Shown here: positions 1 through 37,889 of the stretch, piece after piece
How positions within the stretch are numbered: the stretch's first letter is position 1
How the letters are laid out: the number at the start of each line of letters is the position of its first letter
Assembly: GCA_943735955.1 (NCBI GenBank)
Contig: OX030969.1
Location: 1,470,491-1,534,490, forward strand
Origin: Piscicola geometra
Lineage: Eukaryota > Annelida > Clitellata > Hirudinida > Piscicolidae
DNA: 64,000 bases
Direction of reading: 5' to 3'
Position numbers and translations under genes: made by a program
The notes under the pieces: model-generated
The model's database searches: none
The model's input: the letters and a program-made list of their open reading frames with translations, nothing else
Told to the model about the DNA's origin: nothing

Positions 1-343
1 TCATTAAAAGAAATATTCTCTGACTTTCAAATAATAAATTTTAAGAAATTTTAGAACTAGCAAGTTTGGGACCAGTAAAAACGGCAGCGAAAATAAATAA
101 AAAAACAAAAAGCTTTCGGGAACGGGTCGGGACGGGAAAAAAAATTTCGGGAACGGGACGGGACGGGAATCAAAATTCTGATGTCCCATCGGGAACGGGA
201 CGGGACGGGAAAAAAAATTTCGGGAACGGGACGGGACGGGAATCAAAATTCTGATGTCCCATCGGGAACGGGACGGGACGGGAAAACAAATTTCGGGAAC
301 GGGACGGGACCGGGAATGAAAAATCGTCCATGTCCGACCTCTA
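1..343 (+). mobile_element. hAT-type transposon right end, partial copy 1
   Basis: The stretch matches the right end of the complete element at 30778-32286. It shares the sequence beginning ATTAAAAGAAATATTCTCTG, the subterminal tandem CGGGAACGGGACGGGACGGG units, and the terminal GTCCGACCTCTA, which ends at 343. Only the right end is in the window; the rest lies outside or is lost. No coding sequence is seen here. Confidence 0.75.
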
Positions 344-365
344 TTGCCAACTCAGCTACCCGTTC

Positions 366-707
366 ACCGTTTTATTTTATTAAAAGAAATATTCTCTGAC
401 TTTCAAATAATAAACTTTAAGAAATGTTAGAACTAGCGTGTTTGGGACCAGTGAAAATGGCAGCAAAAGTGAATAAAAAAAAAGTTTCGGGAACGAGTCG
501 GGACCGGGAATCGAGTTGCGGGAACGGGACGGGACGGGAATCAAAATTCTGATGGCCCATCGGGAACGGGACGGGACGGGAAAACAAATTTCGGGAACGG
601 GACGGGACGGGAATGAAAATTTTGATGTCCCATCGGGAACGGGTCGGACGGGAAAACAAATTTCGGGAACGGGACGGGAATGAATAATCGTCCATGTCCG
701 ACCTCTA
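366..707 (+). mobile_element. hAT-type transposon right end, partial copy 2
   Basis: This is a second copy of the same right end, in the same orientation and only about 25 bases after copy 1. It ends at GTCCGACCTCTA (707). It lacks the left terminus, so it is truncated or the product of a tandem duplication of the end. Confidence 0.75.
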
Positions 708-941
708 ATCGCAAGTCCTTGCGAAGACGGCAAGCTTCTTCAAACGTAACCATAAGTAACTTATTAAGTATGCAAGATTTGCAGCGACATTGCTCAAAGC
801 TGCGAATCTTGAAATCTACTTCCAGCTTGGGTGTTCATTTCACTTGAAGTTCGTTTCTTTTATCGAAAAGTATTGAACTGAATTGGAATACTTCATCTGA
901 TTGTACCGTATTGGAGACAATACAGTTGGAAGTCTTTGTCG

Positions 942-1014
942 GCCTAGATAGCTTAGTTGGGAGAGCGTTAGACTGAAGATCTAAAGGTCCCCGGTTCAAT
1001 CCCGGGTCTGGGCA
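942..1014 (+). tRNA. tRNA-Phe (anticodon GAA)
   Basis: The 73 bases fold as a full cloverleaf. The acceptor GCCTAGA pairs with TCTGGGC (one T-G pair) and is followed by discriminator A. The D stem is GCTT/GAGC. The anticodon stem TTAGA/TCTAA closes the loop CTGAAGA with anticodon GAA. The T stem is CCCGG/CCGGG with loop TTCAATC. There is no intron and CCA is not encoded, as expected for a eukaryotic nuclear tRNA. The internal A box (TAGCTTAGTTGG) and B box (GGTTCAATCCC) look intact, so the gene could be active. Confidence 0.96.
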
Positions 1015-2336
1015 TTACAACCCACCATCCCCGGTGGCCGACATTAATTTTTTGAGTTCAAACATTTTAATTATTATTCCAGATGATGATGATAACAAAG
1101 AAACATTGTAAAGAAGCAAAGTTCATCTCAGTTATCGTAATCTCTTTGTTATTCTTAATTTATTTTGGTATATTTAAACTAGTTGTGACTGATTGATACA
1201 TTATTATTTTTGTTGTTGTGACATTGTCGGAGTTTCAGGAAAGCAACAAATTAACACGAGGACAGGAAGAGAGGAGAGAATTGTATGTAAATGTAACCTT
1301 ATTTTTGCATTTTTATTTATTACATGCATTCATGTTTTTATTTATATTTAGAAATACCTATCGATATAATAATATGTGTAATAACGATATCAATGAAATA
1401 AAAAAAATAATAATAATCAATAAAATAAGAAGAATAATAATAATCAATAAAATAATAAGAATAATAATAATCAGTACAATAATAACAATGGATAAATTCA
1501 TAATACATAATTATTCCAAACTCACTTTTCCCACAACTTTTGCCATTCTTACTCAAATAAGCTTTCTTTGAATTAGTATTTACAAATGATAAATCACTTA
1601 ACTCAGTAAATATTTATATATTTTCATCAGTTAAGCTACTTAAACATTTAAATTAAAAAATAGGACTTTCTCTTTTGGATGTTACAAACCTTCTACTAAA
1701 TATGTCAGTTCTAGTGCTACCTCCACCCGTTTTTCCCCGAACTCGGATAGCCCTCTCGAATCTTTAAAAATTAATAAACAAAAATAATAGGTCACTTTTT
1801 ATTAAAATAAATGAATAGTTATTTAAATAAAATCTTTTTTCAAATCGAAAAATGACACGAGTTACATTTGCAACTTTCCTATTTAAATTAGAAAACTAAA
1901 AGTTAGAAAGAAAAAATTAATTAAATTTTTGAGCGGTGTTGACTGACGTTAACGACATTGCTGCCACCCTTCAGAGCAGAAGCCTCATTGTTTCATCTGT
2001 GGCCATCTTGCAGTAACGATTCCGATGACCATTCCGTGGTTTTGCAGTAACGGAGAACGGAGAGTTTGAAAGAGATGGCGATGCTCTAGACTCTAGAGTC
2101 TAGAGGATACGTGGTGGAGCTTTTCTTGAACTGACTCTAATGTTTAATGCAAGGAACGCAATTGAAGAACGGAAAATATATATAGACTCTTTGTTTGTTC
2201 AACAAAATTCAATAAAAACTCAATGAAGAGAAATGAAGAGTTGAGATTGCCTTAGAAGCTCACCCTGGATTCGTATCATCAGATGCTTGAGTTGTTGGGG
2301 ATTCCATGTTTCGATTATTGTTACTATTATTATTAT

Positions 2337-2338
<2 letters not shown>
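1015..2338. other. AT-rich intergenic DNA, no gene seen
   Basis: I see only AT-rich DNA with a short AATAAT/ATCAATAAA repeat cluster near 1390-1480. A duplicated CTCTAGA motif lies near 2084-2104. No supported coding region or RNA gene. Confidence 0.6.

Positions 2339-2423
<85 letters not shown>
2339..2423. repeat. (GT)n microsatellite
   Basis: An almost pure GT dinucleotide run of about 85 bases. A short (GAT)n tract follows at about 2507-2532. Confidence 0.95.
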
Positions 2424-2425
<2 letters not shown>

Positions 2426-2699
2426 TATTAACTTTTACTGAAGTGCTTGAAAGCCTCTTGTAAATGATCTTCAAAAGTTGCACTTCACAAAATGTTTCAA
2501 GCAAGTGATGATGATGATGATGATGATGATGACTTTTATGGTGATGATGGGGATAGGATGTTGATGATGATGATGTTTTAATGTTAAATATCCGTTGTTA
2601 GCAGCAGCAACACAGCAACAATGTTCTCCTTGGAAATGTTCCTCCTTGTGCTTCAGTTTGTGCTTCAGTTTGTGCAATATTATTGATTCTTAGTTATCC

Positions 2700-4380
2700 T
2701 TTGATGGACTGATGGAAGGACGGTGATGGAAGAGGGTGATGGATGCATTTAAAACTTTAAAACTGCTCCAAGGCCTGGCTCAGTCCAACAATTCAAGAAA
2801 CTCTGAACAACAAACTGATGGAGCTTTGTATGAGTTATATACAATCCTTCAACTTCATACAACTCTCCAAAGTAATACAAACTCAGATAAACAAACTACT
2901 TTTGAGGTCGTATAGTATACAACAGACACAAATTTCTAAGTAAAACACTACAGCTGTTTCTAAAAACAGAATTCACTACTGAGACTGGCTGACAAATGCT
3001 GCAACGTTTACCTCTTACCTCATCGGCTCCTTCCTTACGGGCATTTTACAGAGAAATCTCGGTGCGTTGAGGGTGTTATTGTGAACGTGAGCTGTAAACA
3101 CACAGCTGAGTATTTATTATTACAATAAGCCGTGCTCGTCTCTCATTGGCTGCATGCAGCCCAGCCACGCCCTTTTCCGTGTTTACAATTGCTAAGATCT
3201 CGAAAGACTCTGAATAGTATGGCGTCATTAGTTTTTCTTCAGTTTCAAGATCGGAGAAATCTAATTCCATAGTCGGTGATGAGTTCGAGTTTGGCGAAAA
3301 GTACATTTAAATTAATTAATTTCATTCATCCATCTACCCATCCATTTATTTATCCATTCATCCATCAATCCATCCATCTATTTATCCATATATCCAACCA
3401 TCCACCCATCTATTCATCCATCTATCCAATCATCCATCCATTCATCCAGCACACCATTCATTAATTTCACACGTTTCATGAATTCATCAATCCATTTGAG
3501 CACTGGCAACCTCGTACCACACAACAATTGACAAGTTACATTGAAGGAGAAAATTTAAATTGTAATTGACTTTTAAAATTAACTTTTAGGCACTTTTGAC
3601 CCTCGTTGATGACAAGGAGATGACAAGACAATCAATTGAAAGAGCTGAGCATCGAAGGACCAGAGCTTCCACTAAATCTCACCCGCATGCGAACTCACTG
3701 GCGCGTCTGTACGATGCAGAAGAAGCGCCAATGCGGTACACGCCGATCTGCACTGCTGCTGTGTGGCTCCTTGTGGCCCTGCGACGGAAAGACTGACTTT
3801 TAGAGGCAATTTATAGTGGCATTTCCCACTTTCCCGTTCTTGAATAGAAATACAAATTGGGTATTCTCTTTAAAAGATTGCTTTTATTGCGGGTTTATAA
3901 TTGAGCACGTTAGGTTTTCAATAAAGAACTTTTTTCACATCCATATGTTTGGAATTAGTAATTCTAAAGTAACATACGCCGTATCGACCAGAGCTAGATT
4001 TGCTGAGTTTTGGGAGACTTTTTTGTCTTTATAAAAAGGATATTATATCACAGTAAAATGAGATTTTGTTATAGGGGATCAAACTTGACATTCCAGCACA
4101 CATGTTCGATTTTCATAAAAGAGTCACTTTTTTGCTAGAGGGGGTTGAGCCCCACATATCGAGACCTGAGTATCATTCTAGTATGAGTGTAGAGGTGGTT
4201 TTTATTTTGTACTGTCAATACTGCATTTAATAAAATTGACTCAAATTATAAATTATTATAAATTTGTTGCGCTTGTTGTTGTTTCTATGTAGTAGGAGAT
4301 CACCTTAAATGATATATTATAACTGTGTGTTTCTGCATTCTGTCATGTTCTAAATCACTATCAAGTACTTCTACTACTAC
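2700..4380. other. Intergenic DNA, no confident gene
   Basis: No recognisable gene. A CCAAT-like motif (CTCATTGGCTGC near 3140) with CACGCCC beside it and mixed GC content at 3070-3300 resembles a promoter or CpG-richer patch, but no following exon could be recognised. A weak CATCCATC-type repeat runs from about 3325 to 3450. The GC-richer stretch 3600-3795 is open in one frame, but the peptide matches nothing I know. Confidence 0.4.
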
Positions 4381-4435
4381 TACTTCTCATTGTTTGGTCT
4401 CAATCCAGGCTCCCATGGGCTATTCTTAGAAGAGA

Positions 4436-4648
<213 letters not shown>

Positions 4649-6735
4649 GAAGTGTAGTATTACTAGTAGAAGTAGTATTAGTTTTGGTAGTATTAAAAAA
4701 AAGTTCTAAAACACAGGTGGCAGTGCTAGTAGTAGTAGCTTCTTATGCTATTATATAAAGCTTTTCCTTCAGACGTCAATCACCAACGTTGAGGCTTTCA
4801 TGACGATCTCTCTATCTGTTCTTTCCTCTTCGAATGAGGCGATGAATGCTGAAGGATGGGAAAATGCACAAAAGTTTGGTTAATGAATGAATGAATGAAC
4901 CAATAAAATACTTATGATTTCTTGAAGTAACGATGATGGAGATTTTAAAAGTACTACGATGGAGATGATGCAAGGGAAATAAATGTTAAGATCTAGGTCT
5001 AAGGCTTCAGGATCAAACAACGCACTAAAAACTCTCTCCCTCTCTCTCTTTTTCTTCTCCCCCTCTATTTCTCTTTTTCTTCTCTCTCTATCTCCCTTTC
5101 TTTACGGCTTGTCTTTTTTTATTTTATCTTGCGTTTCTTGTTCTTAAACAGCACGCCTATAATAACAAGAATACTAAGAAGTAAATAAAAAGCTTGCCTT
5201 GGAATTTGGATTAGCACAAATGATTTGTTAGTTTGGGTAGTAGGTATGTGTGTGTAAGTATGTGTGTATGTGTATGTACGTGTGTGAAGGGATTAAGGCC
5301 TACTTAGAGCTGATGCGTGCTCTGAGAGGGGTGGCGTTCTAGGAAGGGCTTGCACGCAGCTTCGTCTGCGCTCTCGACTTGATCGGGATGGAAAGAGGTG
5401 AGCTCGTCCTTCACTCATATCGACTGAGACTAGTGATTGAGAGCTTTTTTCTGGGAAAGTGTGTACGTATGTGTGTTGGTATTTGTAAATGTGCGTATGT
5501 TTTTATTCTTATATATTTTATGTGCGTTTGTTTGTCTTTTGATTATTTTTGTATATTTAAATGTGTTTATGTTGGTATGTTTTTGTGTCTATAAAAATTA
5601 CGCAGGTATGAATAATTGCTAAAGGTTAAGAAACACAAGTTGAGATCTTTTTCAGCAACAACACTGCATGAACGACTGCACAGCAATACTTGAAGCAACA
5701 CAAGAACAATATGAAGAACAACAAGAAAAACAACAACAGCAACACTGAACGATGCATGCGAGCACAAGTGCAACAGTCATCGCTATGAGAAGACAAGCTT
5801 TGAGTTTTATCAAACCATAAATTCTCTTCTAAAAGTCAAACAATTCAAACATTTGAAGGGAATAAGTGCCAAACTGAAATTATTTTTCATTTCCAGTGAA
5901 GCGCTGTGTTAAACATTGTCTTTGGCTACGGTTCTGGGTCTGTCGTAGTGCTGCATCGCCGAATACATGCAGTTGTTTTGTGCGAGTTTCAAATGAAGTG
6001 CTCGTGATACAAAATTAATTAGTTTGAATAAGTAATTAATATAGATAATTTTTAAAATAAATAATTAAAAAGAATTTTTATTTGAAAGAAAAAATTATAC
6101 TGAGTTGCTATTATTATAATCATTAATAATTGGGTGAGATAGACAAACGATTGCAAACTGATTGGGAGCAATTGAAACGTGAAATACTTCGTTTGGAGAA
6201 CACAAGCCTGCACCACATTAGTAGTAACATTGCAGGCATGCAGCAGCAGTCCTTCAGAGGCCTTCAAGAGACTCAGCAATGGTGGCAAGGAGGCTGCAGC
6301 ATCGTTAGAGGTCATGTGTTGGTGTACACTAGACAATCTGGTGCATTGAAGGTCATTTAGTGCGCACCACATAATCTAGGTCAGTGAAGGTTGTGTATGA
6401 AAGGTACACTACATAATATGGTGTATGAAGCCTGGTTTAAACAGCAGAATTTGGTTTGTATGCTACTGAAAACATTGAAAAAGTGCGTTAGTTGTTGTAA
6501 TTGAAGGGATCGAAGGCTGTTGTAGATGATGTGTTGGATATAGTTGATGTGTTGGATATAGTTGTTGTAGTTGTAAGTGAGAAGCCGCTAGAAAAAGTGG
6601 TAAATGGTGAAACGACTAAAGCAAATTTGTGTAGCGTAACATTTCATAAGGTCATTTTAAAGTTGCAAGAAGCAACAATAGATGGCATTCAAACAATAAC
6701 GTGGCTATACCAACCCTCCATGAATACATGGTGAT
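4649..6735. other. Intergenic DNA, no confident gene
   Basis: Contains a CT-rich tract at about 5028-5104. An open stretch at 6130-6360 could encode a short amphipathic peptide, but it has no recognised homology or splice context. I do not call a gene. Confidence 0.4.
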
Positions 6736-6862
6736 GAAGATGATGACGATAATGAGGATGATGATGATGACGATGATGAGGGCGATGATGATGATGATGA
6801 CGATGATGAGGGCAATGATGATGATGATGACGATGATGAAGGCGATGACGATGATGATGCAT
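6736..6862. repeat. GATGAT/GACGAT imperfect microsatellite
   Basis: Imperfect GAT and GAC trinucleotide units with periodic GAGGGC interruptions of about 33 bases. Confidence 0.85.
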
Positions 6863-6997
6863 CATGCATGAATGCAAAATGATTGCAAGTACAACAGTTT
6901 AAACACGAATTAATAACAACGAAAACAGTGCCAGCATTTGAATGTCACACTTTGCAGCTATATCAATGGAAGGGTCAACTCATGACGAATATCCCCG

Positions 6998-7543
6998 TCA
7001 GTGGGTGGAGCTATGTAGTTAAGGGTGGAGCTATGTAGTTATGGGTGAAGCTATGTAGTTAAGGGTGGAACTATGTGGTTATGGGTAAAGCTATGTAGTT
7101 ATGGGTGAAGCTATGTAGTTATGGGTGGAGCTATGTAGTTATGGGTGGAGCTATGTAGTTAAGGGTGGAACTATGTGGTTATGGGTGGAGCTATGTAGTT
7201 ATGGGTGGAGCTTTGTAGTTATGGGTGGAGCTATGTAACTACATAGCTCCATATGAGTGGAGCTATGTAGCTAAGGGTGGAACTATGTGGTTATGGGTGG
7301 AGCTATGTAGTTATGGGTGGAGCTATGTAGTTATGGGTGGAGCTATGTAGTTAGGGGTAAAGCTATGTAGTTATGGGTGGAGCTATGTAGTTATGGGTGG
7401 AGCTATGTAGTTATGGGTAAAGCTATGTGGTTATGGGTGGAGCTATGTAGTTATGGGTGGAGCTATGTAGTTATGGGTGGAGCTATGTAGTTAAAGGTGG
7501 AACTATGTGGTTATGGGTGGAGCTATGTAACTATGGGTGAAGC
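6998..7543. repeat. 20-bp minisatellite, about 27 copies
   Basis: The unit is close to ATGGGTGGAGCTATGTAGTT, with GGGTAAAG, AAGGGTGG and TATGTGG variants. Near 7233-7257 a short piece is inverted (AACTACATAGCTCCAT), which interrupts the head-to-tail order. Confidence 0.93.
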
Positions 7544-7635
7544 TTAAATGAGTTAAATAAAGTTAAAATATTAATTTAATGAATTAAATAATCTAAAATT
7601 TTTTAGTTTTTAATTAGATTTAAATTAATTTAAAT

Positions 7636-7676
7636 GGATTCTATACACACTATAAATTATAGTGTATATAGAATCA
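7636..7676. repeat. AT-rich palindrome
   Basis: GATTCTATACACACTATA is followed after four bases by its near-perfect reverse complement TATAGTGTATATAGAATC, giving a stem of 17 of 18 pairs. It sits in AT-rich DNA with further weak inverted symmetry. It may be a small MITE relic or simply a hairpin. Confidence 0.7.
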
Positions 7677-7699
7677 ATTTGAATTAATTATAGTCTATA

Positions 7700-8301
7700 A
7701 TCTATAGCACATTTATTAACTTAGCTCCACCACCCACTGATGTGCTACTCTCCTTGAAACGAGGCAAATGAACAAACGATGAGATTAAAGACAATTAGAC
7801 AAAGAATAGAAAATGTTGACTCTAGCACAAGACTGGAAGGTGAGGGCGGGAACTCAAGGGATATAAATATAGTCTAACCAGTCCTGAAGATAAGTAACAC
7901 AGCAGTGTTTCAAGGTTCTTATCCTGTTATTAACAATTCGTTATACTAGTTTGATTTATTATTAACAAATATTAAAATTATTTGTATTAAATATCAAAAA
8001 ATCTTTTATGTTAGTTTGATTTATGACCAAAGATGATGACATTAGTTGCTCAGGTGAAATGTAACAGCAATGAAGAAATGCACGTTTCAGTGAACTGCTG
8101 TGGTCCGCCAAGAGATCCTCACAAACATCCCCTCTCAAAGCTTTAGACATCATCATCATCACCACTAAACTTGAATAATGATGATGATGATGATGATGAT
8201 GAGAATGACATTAATTTTGGTGGTAATCATGACGATGATGATGAAAAAGATGAGCATCTATAAGCAATTAAGTCGAGTATTCAGCGCTATAACAATGAAG
8301 A
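7700..8301. other. Intergenic DNA downstream of the ZDHHC-like gene
   Basis: This lies 3' of the minus-strand ZDHHC-like stop codon and should contain its 3' UTR. A (GAT)n tract lies at 8178-8202. On the minus strand, AATAAA (top strand TTTATT, near 7947) is a possible poly(A) signal. No other gene seen. Confidence 0.4.
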
Positions 8302-33873
<25,572 letters not shown>

Positions 33874-33889
33874 CCCCTCCCCCACACTG

Positions 33890-34800
33890 AAAAGTTAACA
33901 ACTAAATAAATAAAATAATTAAATCATTAATTTATTTTTTATAATTCAAATGGTTTATTAAATTATTGCTTAGAGCCTTAGACTGAGTCTGAGGCTTAGA
34001 GGAACACAGGTTCATGATTTATTTTTTCTCAATAAAACTTTTAAAATTCAATATTTGCAACACTCATTTTAGTTTTCAAGTATTTTAATGTTTTATTTTC
34101 ATAGAATATTTTAAACTCACCTTTAGTTATTATTTTGAAACCACTCTTAACATGTTAAAAATAGAATAACTATCGAATACTTATTTTTAGATATTAGTTA
34201 AAGAAAGAAAAAGATTTCGACATAACACAATTAATAAATTTTCTGGAAATAAAACTAAATGAAACTCATTGCTCGCATATCAAAAATAGTTTCCATTCAG
34301 AAATGGGCGAAAATAATTTTTTACAAATATTCTAAAAGTTTTCCTGATCGTTTATTAACAAAATCTCACGTTAAATTTTACATAAAAGTTGCAGTAACTT
34401 TATCTGCATTTAATGAAACAATCTGATAAAAAACATAGATTAGTCGACAGTTGGAGTGATTGGCGAACAAACGCTACTTGAATCTTGAAAATGACAACAA
34501 TGATCAGGCACGCAGGCAATACCAGACTCTTGTGCGCGGGTCATGATTTTAAGCCGTTGCCACCATAATAGGAATGTATAATCAGAGTGATTTCAATAGA
34601 TATAAAACTTTAAAAAATAAAATGACACTTTATAAAATATAACATGGAAAAGTCACGGAGAAAGACTAATTAATGCAAGGTAAATGACAAAGACAAGACA
34701 GTTGAATGATTGTGAGACAAGTGAATATGGTTGAGGTTTGAGAAAAGATACAAATTAGAGGCATCTTTCAGAGCGGAATTCTCAAAATATCACGAAAACA
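33890..34800. other. Intergenic DNA upstream of the ZDHHC-like gene
   Basis: AT-rich DNA between the two minus-strand genes. It should hold the ZDHHC-like promoter and any 5' UTR exon, but I cannot pick out a core promoter. No coding sequence seen. Confidence 0.45.
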
Positions 34801-34904
34801 AAAATCTAAAGTCAAAAAAGGTCTACTCCAACCTAATTCTCTCTTCCTTTACTCTCTTCATCTCTTTTCCTCTCTCCTCCTCCTTCCTCCTCATTATCTC
34901 CCTC

Positions 34905-34932
34905 CTCTCAAGGATGAGTGTGTCAGACCTCC
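34905..34932 (-). repeat. 28-bp duplicate of glycosyltransferase-like exon 7
   Basis: Identical to 35417-35444 (codes RSDTLILE on the minus strand). It sits at the far end of the pyrimidine-rich array. After it the same frame stays open through about 25 more codons to a TAG at 34823-34825, so the original C terminus of the gene may lie here. Confidence 0.88.
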
Positions 34933-35396
34933 CCCCTCCTCCTCATCATCTCCCTCCCCCCTCCTCCCTTCCTCATCATCATCTCCCTCCCCCCTCCTCC
35001 TCCTCCTCCCTCCTCCTCATCATCTCCCTCCCCCTTCCTCCTCCTCCTCCCCCCACCTCCTCCTCATCATCTCCCTCCCCCTCCTCCACCCCCCCCCCCC
35101 TCCTCCTCTCTTCTCCTCCACCCTCCTCCTCATCATCTCACTCCTCCTCATCATCTCACTCCTCCCTCCTCCTCATCATCTCACTCCCCCCCTCCTCCTC
35201 ATCATCTCCCTCCCGCCTCCTCCTCATCATCTCCCTCCCCCCTCCTCCTCCTCCCTCCTCCTCGTCATCTCCCTCCCCCCTCCTCCTCCTCCCTCCTCCT
35301 CGTCATCTCCCTCCCCCCTCCTCCTCATCATCTCCCTCCCTCCTTCCTCCTCCTCCTCCTCCCTCCTCCTCCTGCTCGCCTCCTCAGGAGACAGAC
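34933..35396. repeat. CCTCCTCCTCATCATCTCC minisatellite
   Basis: Pyrimidine-rich units of about 19-30 bases between the two 28-bp exon copies. Confidence 0.93.
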
Positions 35397-37152
35397 AGGC
35401 CTGATTGCCCTTCCATCTCTCAAGGATGAGTGTGTCAGACCTCCTTGCGATGCCCTTGCCGTCAAACACCTGGCCCACGTGGTCGAAGCCGTATCGAGGA
35501 ACCGGAAACGGGAAGGAGTTCGTCCACTGGTCACATGAGACGCTGTCTGAGCAGTACGCCTCTGATGGATGGGTGGGTGGATGGATGGATGGATGGATGG
35601 ATGGGTGGATGGATGGGTGGGTGGATGGATGGGTGGATGGATGGGTGGATGGATGGATGGATGGGTGGATGGATGGATGAGTGGATGGGTGGATGGATGG
35701 ATGGATGGATGGATGGATGGATGGATGGATGGATGGATGGATGAATGGGTGGATGAGTGGATGGTTGGATGGGTAGGTAGATGGATGGATGGGTGGATGG
35801 ATGGATGAGTGGAAGGATGGATGGATGAAACTCACCACTGGCAACTCTGGGCCAAACGTTGGCATTGAGAAAACTCATGTCTCCCCCATACGAACTGGAA
35901 GCCTCCCTCGCCAGGTGCACCCAGTCGCTGAGGTGGTGGAGGAGGTGGGAGGAATGAAGGGGGAGGTGGTGGAGGAAGTGGGAAGAATGGAGGGGGAGGT
36001 GGTGGAGGAAGTGGGAGGAATGGAGAGGGAAGTGGTGGAGGAGGTGGGAAGAATGGAAGAAGAAGTGGTGGAGGAGGTGGGAGGAATGGAGGGGGAGGTG
36101 GTGGAAGAGGTGGTGGAGGAGGTGGTGGAGGAGGTGGGAGGTGGAAGAGGTGGGAGGAATGGAAGGAGAGGTGGTGGAGGAGGTGGTGGAGAAGGTGGTA
36201 GTGGAAGAGGTGGTGGAGGAGGTGGGAGAAATGGAGGAGGAAGTGGTGGAGGAGGTGGGAGGAATGGAGGAGGAGGTGGGAAGAATGGAGGGGGATGTGG
36301 TGGAGGAGGTGGGAGGAATGGAGGGGAAGGTGTTGGAGGAGGTGGGAGGAATGGAGGGGGATGTGGTGGAAGAGGTGGGAGAAATGGAGGGGGAGGTGGG
36401 AAGAATGGAGGGGGAGGTGGTGGAGGAGGTGGGAGGAATGGAGGGGGAGGTGGTGGAGGAGGTGGGAGGAATGGAGGGGGAGGTGGTGGAGGAGATGGGA
36501 GGAATGGAGGGGGAGGTGGTGGAGGAGGTGGGAGAAATGGAGGGGGAAGTGTTGGAGAAGGTGGGAGGAATGGAGGAGGAGGTGGTGGAGAAGGTGGGAG
36601 GAATGGAGGGGGAGGTGGTGGAGAAGGTGGGAAGAATGGAAGGGGAGGTGGTGGAAGAGGTGGGAGGAATGGAGGGGGAGGTGGTGGAGGAGGTGGGAGG
36701 AATGGAGGGGGAGGTGGTGGAGGAGGTGGGAGGAATGGAGGGGGAGGTGGTGGAGGAAGTGGGAGGAATGGAGGGGCAGGTGATGGAAGAGGTGGGAGGA
36801 ATGGAGGGGGAGGTGGTGGGAGAATAGAAAAGGGAGGAGGTGGAGGAGGTGGGAGGAATGGAGATGGAGGGATGGGTGGTGAATGGGTTGGTGGTGAATG
36901 GGTGGGTGGTGAATGGGTTGGTGGTGAATGGGTGGGTGGTGAATGGGTGGGTGGTGAATAACAGAGATTAGTGGATGAAATGTTGGATAGACATTATAAG
37001 CCCTCCACTTCCTCCTGAACCCACTCTCACGTCTTCAAGAGCTCCTTCAGCCTCCTCCTCCTTGCGCCCCACAAGCCACCAGAAATGGCAAAGTTACCGT
37101 GGCTTGGGTGGTCCCGGACGCAGTGGAATGTCTGGTTCGATCTCAACCAGGC
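35397..37152 (-). CDS. Glycosyltransferase-like exons 5-7: C-terminal half
   Basis: Exon 5 (37152-37031): [20 protein letters not shown] and [12 protein letters not shown]. Exon 6 (35927-35836): [20 protein letters not shown] and [10 protein letters not shown]. Exon 7 (from 35561): [38 protein letters not shown]. The end of exon 7 is uncertain because it runs into a GGAGGAG array. The frame stays open to a stop at about 35227, but the arginine/glutamate residues there are probably not native. Confidence 0.85.
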
Positions 37153-37432
37153 CTTATGGAAGGTTGGTAGTGGTGCATTGGTGGTGGGTTAAGGATGGTT
37201 GGTGGTGGGTTATGGATGGTTGGTGGTGGGTTATGGATGGTTGGTGGTGGGTTATGGATGGTTGGTGGTGGGTTATGGATGGTTAGTGGTGGGTTATGGA
37301 TGGTTGGTGGTGGGTTATGGATGGTTATGAACCACAACTACAACAACAACCACCTCACCACCACAACAACAACAACAACAACCACCTCACCACCACCACA
37401 GCAACAACAGCAGCAACCACCTCACCATCACC

Positions 37433-37472
<40 letters not shown>

Positions 37473-37858
37473 AAGCAGCAACCACCTCACCATCACCACA
37501 ACAACAACAACAACAACAACAGCAGCGACCACCTCCCCATCACCACAACAACAACAGCAACAACGACAACAACAACAGCAGCGACCACCTCACCATCACC
37601 ACAACAACAACAACAACAACAACAGCAACAACAACAACAACAACAGCAGCGACCACCTCACCATCACAACAACAGCGACAACAACAACAACAACAACAAC
37701 AGCAACAACAACAACAACAACAGCAGCGACCACCTCACCATCACAACAACAGCGACAACAACAACAACAACAACAACAACAACAGCCGCAACCACCTTAC
37801 CACAACAACAACAACAACAGCAGCAACAACAGCAGCAACCACCTCACCACCACAACAA

Positions 37859-37889
<31 letters not shown>

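Noticed and set aside
3076..3306. Minus-strand 76-codon frame with an acidic start (ELDFSDLETEEKL)
   Set aside because: No homology recognised, no clear splice partners; it may be promoter DNA of an unseen gene. Not called.
6130..6360. Plus-strand 76-codon frame with helix-like composition
   Set aside because: No family, no splice context, AT-rich surroundings. Not enough support.
35789..36961. 390-codon glycine-rich frame resembling a cuticle or silk protein
   Set aside because: It is the minisatellite in an intron of the minus-strand glycosyltransferase-like gene, it overlaps exon 6, and several frames are open together.
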